This document shows positions 12,601 through 21,937 of a DNA stretch of 64,000 nt, in pieces. A program made the position numbers and the translations under genes. The notes beneath the pieces were generated by a model. The model was given only the letters and a program-made list of their open reading frames with translations, searched no databases and was not told the DNA's origin. Position 1 is the stretch's first letter. Each line of letters begins with the position of its first letter. The stretch is from Astropecten irregularis (taxonomy: Eukaryota; Echinodermata; Asteroidea; Paxillosida; Astropectinidae), in the NCBI GenBank assembly GCA_963971285.1, contig OZ020255.1, positions 8,886,931 to 8,950,930 on the forward strand, read 5' to 3'.

Positions 12601-15600
12601 TGAGATTTTTTTATTTTTGACTTTACATTCTAGGTTTCCATTTTTTATTCATCTTTGGCTATTGTGTTTTTTTCCCTAAATTCCAACCTTGAAGTGTGTT
12701 GATCGCTGAAAGTATTTTTTATTGGTTTTTTTTGTGGAAGTTAATAAAGAAACATTTATTTTTTTGGGAACCTAAATTTCTTCTCTTTGTCCCAACTTTA
12801 TTGAGTATTTTGCGACTGATCAATTGAACCAGGAGACTTTGGATTATGATTTTTGCTATTTTCTGGTGTTTTGTTTAGCGTACGGATTTTCTCCGCTACA
12901 CATCAAATCAATTATTAGTGCAACTGAAAAGTACAATTTACTTGAAGTATTCACGACGTGGACCTCCTCCGTCCTCAGCATCCTCGCCGGAAAACACAAT
13001 TCGCACCGGAGACCAAAAGTCAAAATCTGGCCCGCTGACAGCCCTCATGGTCGTTGCAAGTAGACGCTTCCGATGCACAATAATTGTCTTAGGCTCTCCA
13101 TCTGAGCGCAAGCCAGCAAGCGAAGAGACAATGTTGCTCACAAGATCATCCTCATCTCTGTTTATAAGGGGAATTTAAATGAAAAACATTCATAATACAA
13201 TAAATCTTCACAGAAAACTATCGCTCAGTACTGGTATAGCAAAAATGTACCCAATCTAGGCAAGATCTTTTGTTACAACCTTAAAAAATTAATACTAAAG
13301 TGAAGGTATGAATATTAAATGATTTTTGGTCGGGAAATGGATAATATGCAAATTAGGTTTACCCTTCACCGACATAGATGAGCACTGTATACTCCGTGCT
13401 TTTTCACGTGCTCTCATATGCACTGAGTATACAGTGCTCATCCACGTCGGTGAAGGGCAAGCCTAATTTGCAAAGTGAAGGTAATGATTTACATTACATG
13501 GTGGAAACATTTGAGACACTCTTCAGCGCATAGGTAAACGAACTATAGAGCTGTATAACTGCCTCCTCATGTTTTGGCTCACCATCCTGGCCATGGTTAC
13601 TGGCATCATATCCACTGCCATTTTGCTAATGCAACTACAATGTGCCCTCTTTCAATATCAAAAGAAAAACCAAATAAATGTAAAACCAAGCAGAAAGATA
13701 AAGAATGGCATACTTTTGTTCTTGCCTGGATGTTTCAGCTCTCTTACATGTACGATATATTAATGGCATTTGTGGAACACAATGAATAGGAATAACCAAG
13801 ATCTCCATGCACGACCAGGACAATTTTGGAGGAAAAACCAGATGGTACATGTACCACTTTGGCATTGAAAGACTTGATAATGTGATAATATCCTCGATGT
13901 ACCGGTTTTTGAGGATGTTGTAAGCATTTATTTCATGCAGGATAAAAAGTTACATACAGAAGTAAACTGTTGGCAAACCGATTTGGCTTGCGGTGGACAG
14001 GTACAGGGTGGAGCACATACCATACAGAAAACAGATCAACTGGTTGTGTGATACAGGCCCACGCGTCGCTGACAGTGACGTCCTATATAGGAGGTCAATC
14101 CTCGAAAACTAAATGACTCGAAAAGAGGCCTAGGCTAGGCCAACACTGACGATAATAATAGTTAATACCCTCCAAATTGATCATCTTCTCAATAGTACAA
14201 TAATACGGTACCTTTCATCATGCATTGGCCGAATGTCCCTTAAACTTGCTAATATCGCTGCATTCAAATCGCAGTCTTCTCCACGATCACTATCATCACT
14301 GAGCAAGTCGACATAAGTTTGGTAGGTATCACTGGAACCTGTTTCCGAGTGCCCCTGTTGTAATGCCTGTATAGTGTAAGTGTAAACCAATCAGAGTCAT
14401 GTTCATTCCTCAAAGTACATACAACTTACAAGAGAGCACACGTCATCATCTTGCAATGCCACTCAACTTAAATACCGCCCTCTCGTGATGCTATTAATAG
14501 TGTCCCAATATGCAAATGAGACGTTGAAGAATCACGGTCATTCGATCAAATTCTGTGTTATTCTTTGAGGTCTCAGACCTTTAATATGAAACCATAACTT
14601 CCCTTCCACTTTTGCCTAAAATACAAATTTGTTACGTGCTGCAGGTGACAGAACAAAAAGAAATGAACCCCAATCCCCTGCTAAAATTGGAAAAAAGATG
14701 ACAGAATAATCAATTTGTCAAAATGAGTAATGCTTATGACACCACAAAAAAAACACATTGAAATAAGTGCTTTTAAAAACCATGCATTCTCAATTGTACC
14801 CCAACTTCCCCAAGTGTCCACTTTACCTGTTTTTTTCGCCGAAATTGTATTGTTGGGGTGTCACCGGCCTGTTTAAAGCTGACCATGTCTGGTTCTGTAA
14901 GCTGAGTTTTAAAGAAAAATTTTACTTAATGCAGGCTTCAATGTGCAATGGGAGACTTTTGAGAATCGGTTTTCGAGTCAACAGCGCACCCGTACGCAAT
15001 TGTGAGCTGCGTGCGGGTGCGCTGTTGTCTTTGGGACCAAAAGTCTCCCATTGTGCACCCTTTTTAACCTGCTACCCTTGCTTCTTGGGCCAAAACGTAT
15101 TCTATTCACCTTCCATCAAAATCACAGTGCATTCATGTACATGTACAGTGTACACCAATAGGGTGAGGATTTATCGTTAATTCAACCCTTTAAAAATAAT
15201 TGCTTAAAGAGTGCAATGTAAACCATATGTCGAGATTCAAAGAGGTGGAAATTTCGCTAGGTAGAAGTCACTGTAACATCAAAGGAAATAGGCTCAAGAT
15301 TCACCCTGTTTTCACCTAAATGTGTGGCATCTAGCTTCAGTTCATCCATGGAGGAAGTCTTTTCTGGTTCATCCAGGTTCAGGATAAGATGCACCGTAAT
15401 TTTATACGACTTAAGCAATTTATATGTTTAACAAGGATTCACCATGACTCCAATGTTAGGTGCAGATTAATCATGCCCCAAATAAAATTAAGTGAAGACC
15501 CGCCACATTGCTTTCAACACCCCAAACCAATGACCCCCCTCCCCGTTCGGCCATAATGGACCATTAAGGAGGGCGAGTTCAAGCCTTTCGTTTGCCTATG

Positions 15601-18351
15601 ATGAAGTGTACGGACTATGGAGGCCTAGGGATTCCGAATCACCGTACATTTCGAATTCTACCTGCATGGTTTTAATCTACCCCACCCATCAAAACACGTT
15701 AAAATTACTCGGTATAGCAGAATTCCAGCTTATCAAGTAAGTTTGGAGGCTTTTGGAAATAGTTTTGTCAAAATAAATAAAAAATTATTTTGCCGAGGCG
15801 CAGGTCAAAAGCGACGCGCGCGGTGACCAGAAACCGGATACTTCCACAACAAGAAAAATGCGGTTCAAGAAGCTCTTGAGATGCGGCTCTTCGGTAGAGG
15901 CTCGTAGAGCTTCATGCGTTCTTGATGCCAGCTCATTGTTTTCAAGCGCATGTACAGCAATCATAACATACCCATTTCGATACACTACCAATACATGTAT
16001 TTGGATTAACAGCATGTTACTTATGTGTAAAGCTAGGCCTGACTTGCACGCAAACCTTTGAGGATGATGATTTCTTGGCACTGATGTTGATATCTGGTAA
16101 TCCGGTCTCATCGTCTGTCTCATCATCGGAAGACAAGTCCTGACAAAATGTTCAAATTAAAAATCGGGGGTAAGATACACAAAGAGATACCTGAACGTGC
16201 AATAAAAACAATGGAAATTACAAAAAAAAGGGATTAAAAAGTCCTAGAAAAACGCATCGTTACTTAAATTAATGTATTATTCCTATTACCACAAATTCAT
16301 TTATAAACATCTTCAGTGACAGGTCAATGGAAATAATATTGTAATGCATTATGTCTGATAGTCTGCGAAACTTCTAAACTTCAGTATCATGAGCAATATG
16401 CAGGTCTGCTAATAGTTAGCTGTTCCGACATTCTGATGTCGGAACAGGTATTGTTTTCGTTCGGATTTTACATTATTATTATTCCTTCGAACTTTTTGCT
16501 CCCATAGCTTTGTGCAGTAAGTTTGTTTATTGCTTATCTCTTCTTAGCTTCTTCTGATCAGCTTAGATGAGGTATCATATGAAAGCTTATAAGCTAAGGA
16601 TCATACTGACTCTGAGTTGTAAAAATTCTTCATTAATAAAGCACGTGACAGCTCATTTGCATATTTAATTAGTCAATTCTGTTCGCAGCGTATCTTGAGA
16701 ACGGCAAATGCTACGGAAATGATTCTTTTTGCAAAAGCTCAGTTATATCATGTAGTTGTGCATGCTGCCACGAAATTTACCGTGACGTCATCATGACGTC
16801 ATCAAAAATGCTGATTTTATTATTAGCAGCATATCTCGAGAACGATAAGTGCTATGGTAATGATTCTTTTTGTAAAAGCTTTGTTACATCATGTAGTTGT
16901 GCATGCTGCCCCGAAATTTACAGTGACGTCATCATGACGTCATTTAAAAAAAAGGAAATTTTTGGTTAGCAGTATATCTCGAGAACGGTGAGTGCTACGG
17001 TATTGGTTCTTTTTTTTAAAGCTTTGTTAGACCCTGTAGATTTGCATGCTGTTGTGAAATTAACTGTGACGTCATTATGACGTCATCAAAAGGCATAATT
17101 TATGTTTGCAGCATATCTTGAGAATGACAAAAGCTATGGTAATGATTCTTTTCGCAAAAGCTTTTTTTAGAAACTTTAGATGCACGCTGCTTTGTAAATG
17201 ACCGTGACGTCATCATGACGTCATCGGAGCTTATAAAGCTGATCAAATAAGTCGGAACAGCTCCGTGTTCGTCCACGAACACTTAAATGTCTAGTATTGA
17301 TGTTGTAATTGACTCGCAGTTGAAGAATTGTATCACTTTAAATTGAATGATGGAAGAGCAAAATTAACAGCCACATTATACTTACATCGGATTTCCTGGA
17401 TGTGACAAGATAAACGCGAACAGGGTGAGTTTTCAGTTCCTGGCAGAATTGACCAAGAGTGAAATTATCGCCGGCACAAAAAGAATCCAATGTCTTCCCA
17501 CTGAATGTTGTCACGTTCGAGTGTAGATCGCTTAGATGAACACCCTTCACTTCGTTGACTCCGCCAGGAAAGAACAAATCTGTGCAGCATTTGATTATTT
17601 GCTCCACGGATGCGGTTTTCGGCAGTTGAAGGGGATATGACCCGCCACCGTTGCTGGTAGTTACCTGCTTCAAGTTGCCATCTTTCTTATCTCGATGTTT
17701 CCATCCAATGGTTATCTTCAGAGGCCGTTCCTCTTTGCCGATGTCCTTCCGTTTTGCCAGCCGTCGGTTTGTTACCATGTTTCGTAGTTTCTTCACTACA
17801 GGGGCAGTTGCCGAAGCACCTTTACAAGGAAACAGGCATTAACTGCAGTTGAAAATACCTATCACAATTCTTGAACAAGCGGCCACCATATAAATTATCC
17901 GTTACATGGAACATATCCATATTATGTAAGAATTGTCATTATTGTACATGAATAATTGTACTTACTGTTGATGTATTCCCTGCATTTCTGGCGAATTTTT
18001 ATTCGATCGCCAATACTGGCAACACCAAGAAGGTTGAAGTCGGCTTCATTGGCAGTAATAGCCTCTTTTGGTCCAACCTGAGGAAACCAGGAAATGATAG
18101 TGCCGTTTTTTATTATGAGTCCTGCCTCAGTTAGGTGAAAAGTTTCAGTTGAGCCCGCTATAAAGTGCCAACAGTGGCGTCACGGGACAAACATTAAGTA
18201 TAATACTCTATAAAGGAAATGTCCACATTGAAAAAATATTAAGAATGAATCATGAACCCCGCAAAGAATAACTTACGCCGTTATCACGGAATGCTGTTAT
18301 CGCCTCATCAGAAAGGCCTACGGAGGTCAGGATCTCCTCCATTGCGTCCAT
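6676..18351 (-). CDS. G2E3-like HECT E3 ubiquitin-protein ligase, 10 coding exons
   Basis: Coding exons in transcript order: 18351-18277, 18077-17966, 17819-17386, 16139-16056, 14366-14212, 13157-12942, 9585-9327, 8857-8706, 7882-7653, 6926-6676. The sum is 1968 nt, 655 residues plus TGA, and every splice phase agrees. Residues 1-62 resemble a SAM-type domain (TSVGLSDEAITAF, then LLGVASIGDRIKIRQKC). Residues ~90-200 hold the GGGSYPLQLPK...LFFPGG...VRVYLVTS domain usual in this family. Residues 208-235 are an acidic Ser-rich linker. Residues ~265-279 (EDCDLNAAILASLRD) fit a ubiquitin-interacting motif. The HECT domain starts near 330 (VRIVFSGEDAEDGGGPRRE). It continues through FAAMVGQPLDLADANY and ends in SLEEVLQFWTGAPKPPP, LPSSHTCGPTLMLPR and GFGKI. 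The catalytic Cys is about residue 622. The family passes ubiquitin from an E2 through this Cys to a substrate; the substrate is unknown. The G2E3 PHD fingers are not seen. The ATG at 18349-18351 lies one base after an acceptor, so the start may lie in an upstream exon. Confidence 0.88.
6927..7652 (-). other. Last intron of the HECT gene
   Basis: Phase 1; the junction codon rebuilds Glu. It holds a C-rich run at about 7139-7156 and no recognised repeat. Confidence 0.6.
7883..8705. other. HECT intron with a short direct duplication
   Basis: TCTCTTTATTTACATCTTGG is duplicated head to tail at about 8480-8521. The stretch 8356-8470 (GTGGGGCGAGTGTGGCAAAG...) faintly resembles a decayed tRNA-like SINE head, which I cannot confirm. 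No coding signal is seen. Confidence 0.4.
8890..9036. repeat. Short hairpin MITE, ~147 bp
   Basis: It is bounded by GGGACCGATTTCACTAAC and the inverted GTTAGTGAAATCGGCCCC, with an inner inverted pair around ATCGCTAAACAGAAAAT and TTTTCCGTTTAGCGAT. It lies in the intron between HECT exons 7 and 8. Confidence 0.7.
10009..10759 (+). repeat. 5' LTR
   Basis: It starts TG and ends CA (...GGTTACA), 751 bp. The first ~607 bp match 11990-12596. AATAAA occurs near 10692. Confidence 0.65.
10902..11753 (+). pseudogene. Fused gag-like / integrase zinc-domain remnant of the LTR element
   Basis: The 283-codon ORF has two parts. Residues ~45-95 are Gln/Met-rich with a coiled-coil look (QQIIMRQAEQLRQLQGMMAK). 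Residues ~145-265 match the region before and within the integrase HHCC zinc domain of Ty3/gypsy pol (VRHGILYF, LVLPWKLREVVLNSLH, RVRELYYWPNLHNEAM). The usual second His in GHLG is lost (here LPYG). The CxxC pair is also lost (RKHLKTVRP), so zinc binding is not expected. Protease, RT, RNase H and the integrase core are absent. The frame is open, but the product would be a deletion derivative. Confidence 0.6.
11990..12596 (+). repeat. 3' LTR, matching part
   Basis: This part is identical by eye to 10009-10615. After the shared GGTTTTGGGGGTTTTTTT the two copies diverge completely, although both continue T-rich and later contain AATAAA. Confidence 0.75.
13339..13472. repeat. Hairpin MITE, ~134 bp
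   Basis: The arms are AAATTAGGTTTACCCTTCAC and GTGAAGGGCAAGCCTAATTT. The inner arms are GATGAGCACTGTATACTC and GAGTATACAGTGCTCATC. This is a near-perfect foldback in the intron between HECT exons 5 and 6. Confidence 0.75.
13893..14155 (+). repeat. ~260-bp repeat, copy 1 (inverted relative to 19065-19300)
   Basis: It shares GATAAAAAGTTACATACAGA, AGTAAACTGTTGGCAAAC, ACAGGCCCACGCGTCGCTGA and AAACTAAATGACTCGAAAA with the reverse complement of 19065-19300. It carries an extra short insertion near 13998 relative to the other copy. It is mobile-element-like; see the copy at 19 kb, which interrupts another repeat. Confidence 0.75.
14939..15060. repeat. Hairpin MITE, ~120 bp
   Basis: The outer arms are GTGCAATGGGAGACTTTT and AAAAGTCTCCCATTGTGCAC. 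The inner arms are CAACAGCGCACCCGTACGCA and TGCGTGCGGGTGCGCTGTTG. It lies in the intron between HECT exons 4 and 5. Confidence 0.75.
15061..16055. other. HECT intron, no recognised feature
   Basis: Unique-looking AT-rich sequence. The open frame overlapping 15785-16126 on the - strand is not the used frame; only 16056-16139 is exonic. Confidence 0.45.
16418..17262. repeat. TIR element with four ~140-bp tandem units, each with paired TGACGTCA
   Basis: It is bounded by AGCTGTTCCGACAT and the inverted GTCGGAACAGCT, with a short perfect hairpin TGTTCCGACAT-TCTG-ATGTCGGAACA at the left end. Inside, units starting near 16684, 16823, 16969 and 17109 share ATATCTCGAGAACG, TGCTACGG and AATGATTCTTTTTG. 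Each unit closes with two TGACGTCA octamers: 16783/16794, 16924/16935, 17067/17078 and 17205/17216. It sits in the intron between HECT exons 3 and 4. Confidence 0.75.
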
Positions 18352-18775
18352 CCTAAAAACAGTTTTAAAATACACATTTTTTAATGAACCAGGTTTTCTG
18401 GAAATTGCCATGTAGAAATACAAATTACAAAGACATATTTGCTGACACCAGCCAACACCAACCAACGTACCAAAGTTAATCGATATTGGTTACTGGGGTG
18501 GGTTCCAGTTGGTATGATAGTTTAGCACAATTCAGAATCATAATTCCGAAATCATCAATCTCACAATGATGTGTAGCCCCCAAAAGGCCAATTAACTTGA
18601 ATTGATGCAAAATCAACACCTTTAATTCACTACCTTGTTACTTTTCCTGAACTCAGTCTTAGAAAAAAAATCAAATCAAACAAATTATATTAAGTTAAAT
18701 TAGGAAGACAATGGTAGGATCGGCAGGCCCCTTAACCTAACCGTGTAAGTAATTTATAATTAAATTAAACAGACA

Positions 18776-19360
18776 TTAAAGGTAATATCATACTTTGTTT
18801 TTTTGTCAAAGAAATACCGATTCATGGAAACAAATATCAAGAAAGATACAGTAACACTTATCTGTGAAAATTTAAGTCTTTTTGAGAAAACGGCCACAGT
18901 ATTTCTTAAGCCTATATGTCTCTTCTCTTTTATTTTTGATCTTTAAACGATGAAAAATAATTTTGGTCACTGGTTTTACAATTTTCTGAAACAATACAGC
19001 ATTTCAGGAAGAAACATACGGGTAGGCCTACGTTTCTCCATCACCATATTGATACCGTGCAAGTTATCGTCAGTGTACCTGTTTTCGAGTCATTTAGTTT
19101 TCGAGGATTGACCTCTTATACGTCACTGTCAGCGACGCGTGGGCCTGTATCACATAACCAGTTGATTTGTTTTGTGTATGGTATGTGCTCCACCGCAAGC
19201 CAAATCAGTTTGCCAACAGTTTACTTCTGTATGTAACTTTTTATCTTGCTTGGAATAAAGGCTTACACCCTCGAAAACCGGTACATCGAGGATATAAGTA
19301 CATCTGTGAAGATTTCTGTTTCGGTATCCTACCAAAGCATGATACATATACTCCCTTTTA
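18776..19360. repeat. MITE family A (TTAAAGGTA ends), interrupted by the 19.1-kb repeat
   Basis: The left part, 18776 to ~19064, starts TTAAAGGTAATATCATACTT. The right part, ~19301-19360, holds CATCTGTGAAGATTTCTG and ends ACCAAAGCATGAT...CCCTTTTA. The two are the halves of one family-A copy, separated by an inserted repeat. Confidence 0.7.
19065..19300 (-). repeat. ~235-bp repeat, copy 2, inserted into a MITE
   Basis: It is the reverse complement of 13893-14155. The host MITE is split exactly around it, which shows that it moved after that MITE arrived. Confidence 0.75.
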
Positions 19361-19396
19361 GACAAACAAAATAATTAATATGTTCCACTGGCATAC

Positions 19397-19472
19397 CTTA
19401 ATTCCAGTCCCTCGATATGTCTCTGTGTCTCACTCACTACGTCAATGTCCACTCGATCGTTGACTACAATGG
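19397..19472 (-). other. Candidate upstream coding exon of the HECT gene
   Basis: On the - strand the frame reads VNDRVDIDVVSETQRHIEGL, then ELR up to a GTATGC donor. It ends in phase 2. Joined to the acceptor at 18352 it gives AG+G (Arg) followed directly by the ATG of the model, so it would extend the protein N-terminally. A usable acceptor (CACACAG) precedes it. The protein-like composition and phase fit are suggestive, but no homologous motif is recognised. Confidence 0.4.
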
Positions 19473-20304
19473 CTGTGTGACTTACTCACGTATATCAGAC
19501 GGGTTATTAAGAAAAGATTGACAGCAAATAAAATACGACGTATGTAGGCTTATCTGTTGTGTACGTATTGCGGAATCATATTTTAGTTTATTTGTTTGCT
19601 TTGCCATAAACGCTATTGTTTGGATTTCTCTGGCCACTCCTTCCTTCCCCCATGCTTATAGTCGGCAATCCATATCATTCTCAGGAAGTGTGCACGGTTA
19701 CAGTGTACATGTACAATGTACGTAAGTACACACCTTATACGTACCATACTGAGACAAAATACCTGTAAGTTGGAGGGGGAATTTGTACAGTATGAGTATG
19801 GGGAACATGATGTGGTCACGGAGAAAGTCTGAAAGAGAGTTATACAGCCAATTTGCTCGGTAGAATGGAATGCGGAATTCAGAGAGTATAAGAGAATTGG
19901 GGTGGAGAGATTGTCAGAAAATATGGTTACGAAATCTAAACTACACACAATGAAATAAACAGATCTGGGTATACATGCATAAATAATCATACTTGGGGCA
20001 CCATATTACAGTACACTATTTTCGTAAACATTGATTACATTTTGAAGTATATGGCGAAGTATTATTATACTTTTAATATGTATCATTCCCTGACCCATCA
20101 ATCAAAGCATGTGATTTGGATTGATCTATATACTAAGTTGACTATTTATAATAGGTTCTACTCGGTTCGTTTATTCGGTACAGTTGGTTGTAACTTGGTT
20201 AATTGTTTCCGCCACCCGTTATGGGTTTCAAAATTACCCACAGATCACCCAACTCCCTGTCCCCCGCGCCCCGTAGTACCGCTCATTACCCGACCACCCT
20301 CTGA
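19473..20304. other. Spacer between HECT 5' region and the right TIR
   Basis: No repeat or secure exon is seen. The HECT promoter should lie here if the gene is transcribed from inside the element. No clear TATA box or initiator could be chosen. Confidence 0.4.
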
Positions 20305-20414
20305 CAATCAATACCGACAAGGTATCCACAATACATAACCAATCTAGACTTGATAAAAAGGATATTGTCGCAGTTGTTCCGCGTGCATCGTGGATGAAGT
20401 AACGTACACATTTC
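20305..20414 (-). repeat. Right terminal inverted repeat of the large element
   Basis: This is the inverted partner of 1-111, ~97% identical by eye. It may extend to the right of 20414, but its partner would lie outside the window. Confidence 0.85.
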
Positions 20415-20547
20415 TGTCATGATTATGTCAAACCTGAAAGGTGTATGCCCATATTATGCCGGTACGATATGCGATGTGCATGTGCATGTACGTGTGGCGG
20501 TCAAAGGTCAACTTACTGGTCATGTGATAGTCACGTGGATTGATGAC

Positions 20548-20812
20548 GCCTAAAAAATGCGCCGCAAAAAAAAAAATGCGCCGCTAAAAAAAAAATGCGC
20601 CGCAAAAAAAAAAATGCGCCGCTAAAAAAAAAATGCGCCGCAAAAAAAAAAATGCGCCGCAAAAAAAAAATGCGCCGCAAAAAAAAAAATGCGCCGCTAA
20701 AAAAAAAATGCGCCGCTAAAAAAAAAATGCGCCGCAAAAAAAAAAATGCGCCGCTAAAAAAAAAATGCGCCGCAAAAAAAAAAATGCGACGAAAAGAAAA
20801 TGCGCCGCGTTA
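20548..20812. repeat. Minisatellite: poly-A plus TGCGCCGC, ~18 units
   Basis: Alternating runs of 7-10 A and the octamer TGCGCCGC (or TGCGCCGCT) form 14-16 bp units. Open frames on both strands are by-products of this low-complexity repeat. Confidence 0.9.
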
Positions 20813-20942
20813 ACGGCACAAATGGAACACCATAGCCTACATACATGATGCAGCACATTCTAAGCGGCCCTGAAGGCAAATTGAAAACAACATGCTTTAT
20901 GTCCCGTGAAAACAAAAGGGTGGGGTATATTTATAGGAAGGT

Positions 20943-20962
20943 TGTTGGGGGGGGGGGGGGGG
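20943..20962. repeat. Poly-G run
   Basis: An uninterrupted G run just after GTTGTTGG; a simple repeat. Confidence 0.9.
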
Positions 20963-21082
20963 CTAATAATTTTTTTTCCCGTGCACGCAACCGTTATACA
21001 CCGTCCCATTATTCTGCAGGTTGATGTTATTCATTCAATAATACCTGTTTACAAGAAACCTGTTGTTTGCGCGTCCCCGGCC

Positions 21083-21103
21083 GTTGCTATGGCAGTGACG
21101 TCA
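21083..21103 (+). promoter_or_regulatory. Possible X-box abutting a CRE
   Basis: GTTGCTATGGCA resembles an RFX X-box and is followed at once by the full CRE octamer TGACGTCA (21096-21103). A second ATTGCTATGG follows near 21145. No gene is recognised nearby, so a regulatory role is only inferred. Confidence 0.3.
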
Positions 21104-21390
21104 ATGGGAAACGAAATTGCGTCATTGCCACACGAATCCAGGCCATTGCTATGGAAAACCAAGAACGTGTTGACGGTATTATTTTGTGCGTTTTCTCGCC
21201 AGGGACGTTAGTACGGCTCGTGAGCTAGTTTCTGGTATATACGAGGCTATTTTAGCCCCCTGTCATTTTTTTTTTGGCAAAGTGTATGGATGGGGTATTT
21301 GCACGTCATTATCATTTTGCAACCCAACTTCAAGGTTGTAATGGATTCTGGTATGATTTTTTTAAATCTTTTTTAGAGGGCGGATGATCT

Positions 21391-21620
21391 GGGCCAATTT
21401 CAGCTCAGCTCAGCTAAGCACAAAAAATTGCTTAGCACGAAAATGTCTTTGCTCAATAAAACAAACAAAAAATTGAAAATTCCATTTGATATTCATGGTC
21501 AGCGAACAACAGCCATTAAAATTTTGTTGTTAATCCTGTTTTTATTAAAGACAGAAATGTCATTGTTTGCCCATTTTTGTGCTATTAATCTGGGCCCAAT
21601 TTCATGGAATCCGTTACGGC
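21391..21620. repeat. MITE family C copy (GGGCCAATTTCA ends)
   Basis: It has GGGCCAATTTCAGCTCAGCT at left and GGGCCCAATTTCATGGA at the right limit, with the interior ATTCCATTTGATATTCATGG and CAGCGAACAACAGCC typical of the family. Confidence 0.65.
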
Positions 21621-21744
21621 CCATTTCTGTGCTTAAGGACACTGCTAACCGGAGTGAAATTTCATGGAATCCGTGCTTAAAGCAAGACTTTTCGGTTAGC
21701 GAAGATTTTTCTTAGGGTAACCGTGATTATTTTCTGCAAACAGT

Positions 21745-21937
21745 AAAACAACGACCGAAAATCTTTTTGATTTTTAAAAATAAAAGAGAAAAGACTTAAG
21801 AAATACTGTGGCCGTTTCTCACGATTTTCTAAAAAGAAGTGAATATATAAAAGTGAAAAGTAAAATATTTTTCATATTTTTGCCCATGAATCTGTACTTC
21901 TTTGACAAAAACCAAAGTATGATACTAACTTTAAGCA
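21745..21937 (-). repeat. MITE family A, truncated
   Basis: It has AACAACGACCGAAAATC, AAAAGACTTAAGAAATACTG and the end ACCAAAGTATGATACTAACTTTAA. Confidence 0.7.

Larger units (their letters stand above)
10009..12740 (+). mobile_element. Non-autonomous Ty3/gypsy-type LTR retrotransposon inside a HECT intron
   Basis: A direct repeat of ~607 bp (10009-10615 and 11990-12596) flanks an interior with one ORF containing an integrase N-terminal remnant. The left LTR begins TGTAGG and can be extended to a CA end at 10759. Five bases later TGGTGGAGAATCCGGG looks like a primer-binding site. The interior is only ~1.2 kb, so reverse transcriptase and RNase H are missing. The element lies antisense to the HECT gene, between its exons 6 and 7. 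The right boundary is uncertain because the right LTR stops matching after 12596; 12740 is the length-based expectation. The near-identical LTR parts suggest a recent insertion. Confidence 0.75.
1..20414. mobile_element. Putative >=20 kb TIR-bounded DNA transposon carrying an integrase and a HECT ligase
   Basis: The first ~111 bases of the window recur in inverted orientation at 20305-20414 with about three mismatches. Everything between them can be read as one unit: a DDE integrase gene facing inward from the left arm and a HECT ubiquitin-ligase gene facing inward from the right arm, tail to tail. An integrase plus long terminal inverted repeats is the layout of a cut-and-paste DNA transposon. 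The D,D,E spacing and the HxD / DxGTEN / NQRIE motifs point to the rve (retroviral integrase/IS3-like) fold. I cannot assign a named eukaryotic superfamily; IS3EU-type and Ginger-type elements are the ones to compare. The left arm starts at the window edge, so the true end and the target-site duplication are not visible. The alternative is a chance pair of inverted repeats around host genes. Confidence 0.68.

Noticed and set aside
1-20414. Polinton/Maverick element
   Set aside because: Size and TIRs would fit, but no DNA polymerase B, packaging ATPase, protease or capsid gene is seen, and the integrase is accompanied by a HECT ligase instead.
20531-20813. Lys/Arg-rich and Phe-rich frames over the minisatellite
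   Set aside because: A product of the A-tract/TGCGCCGC repeat, not a basic protein.
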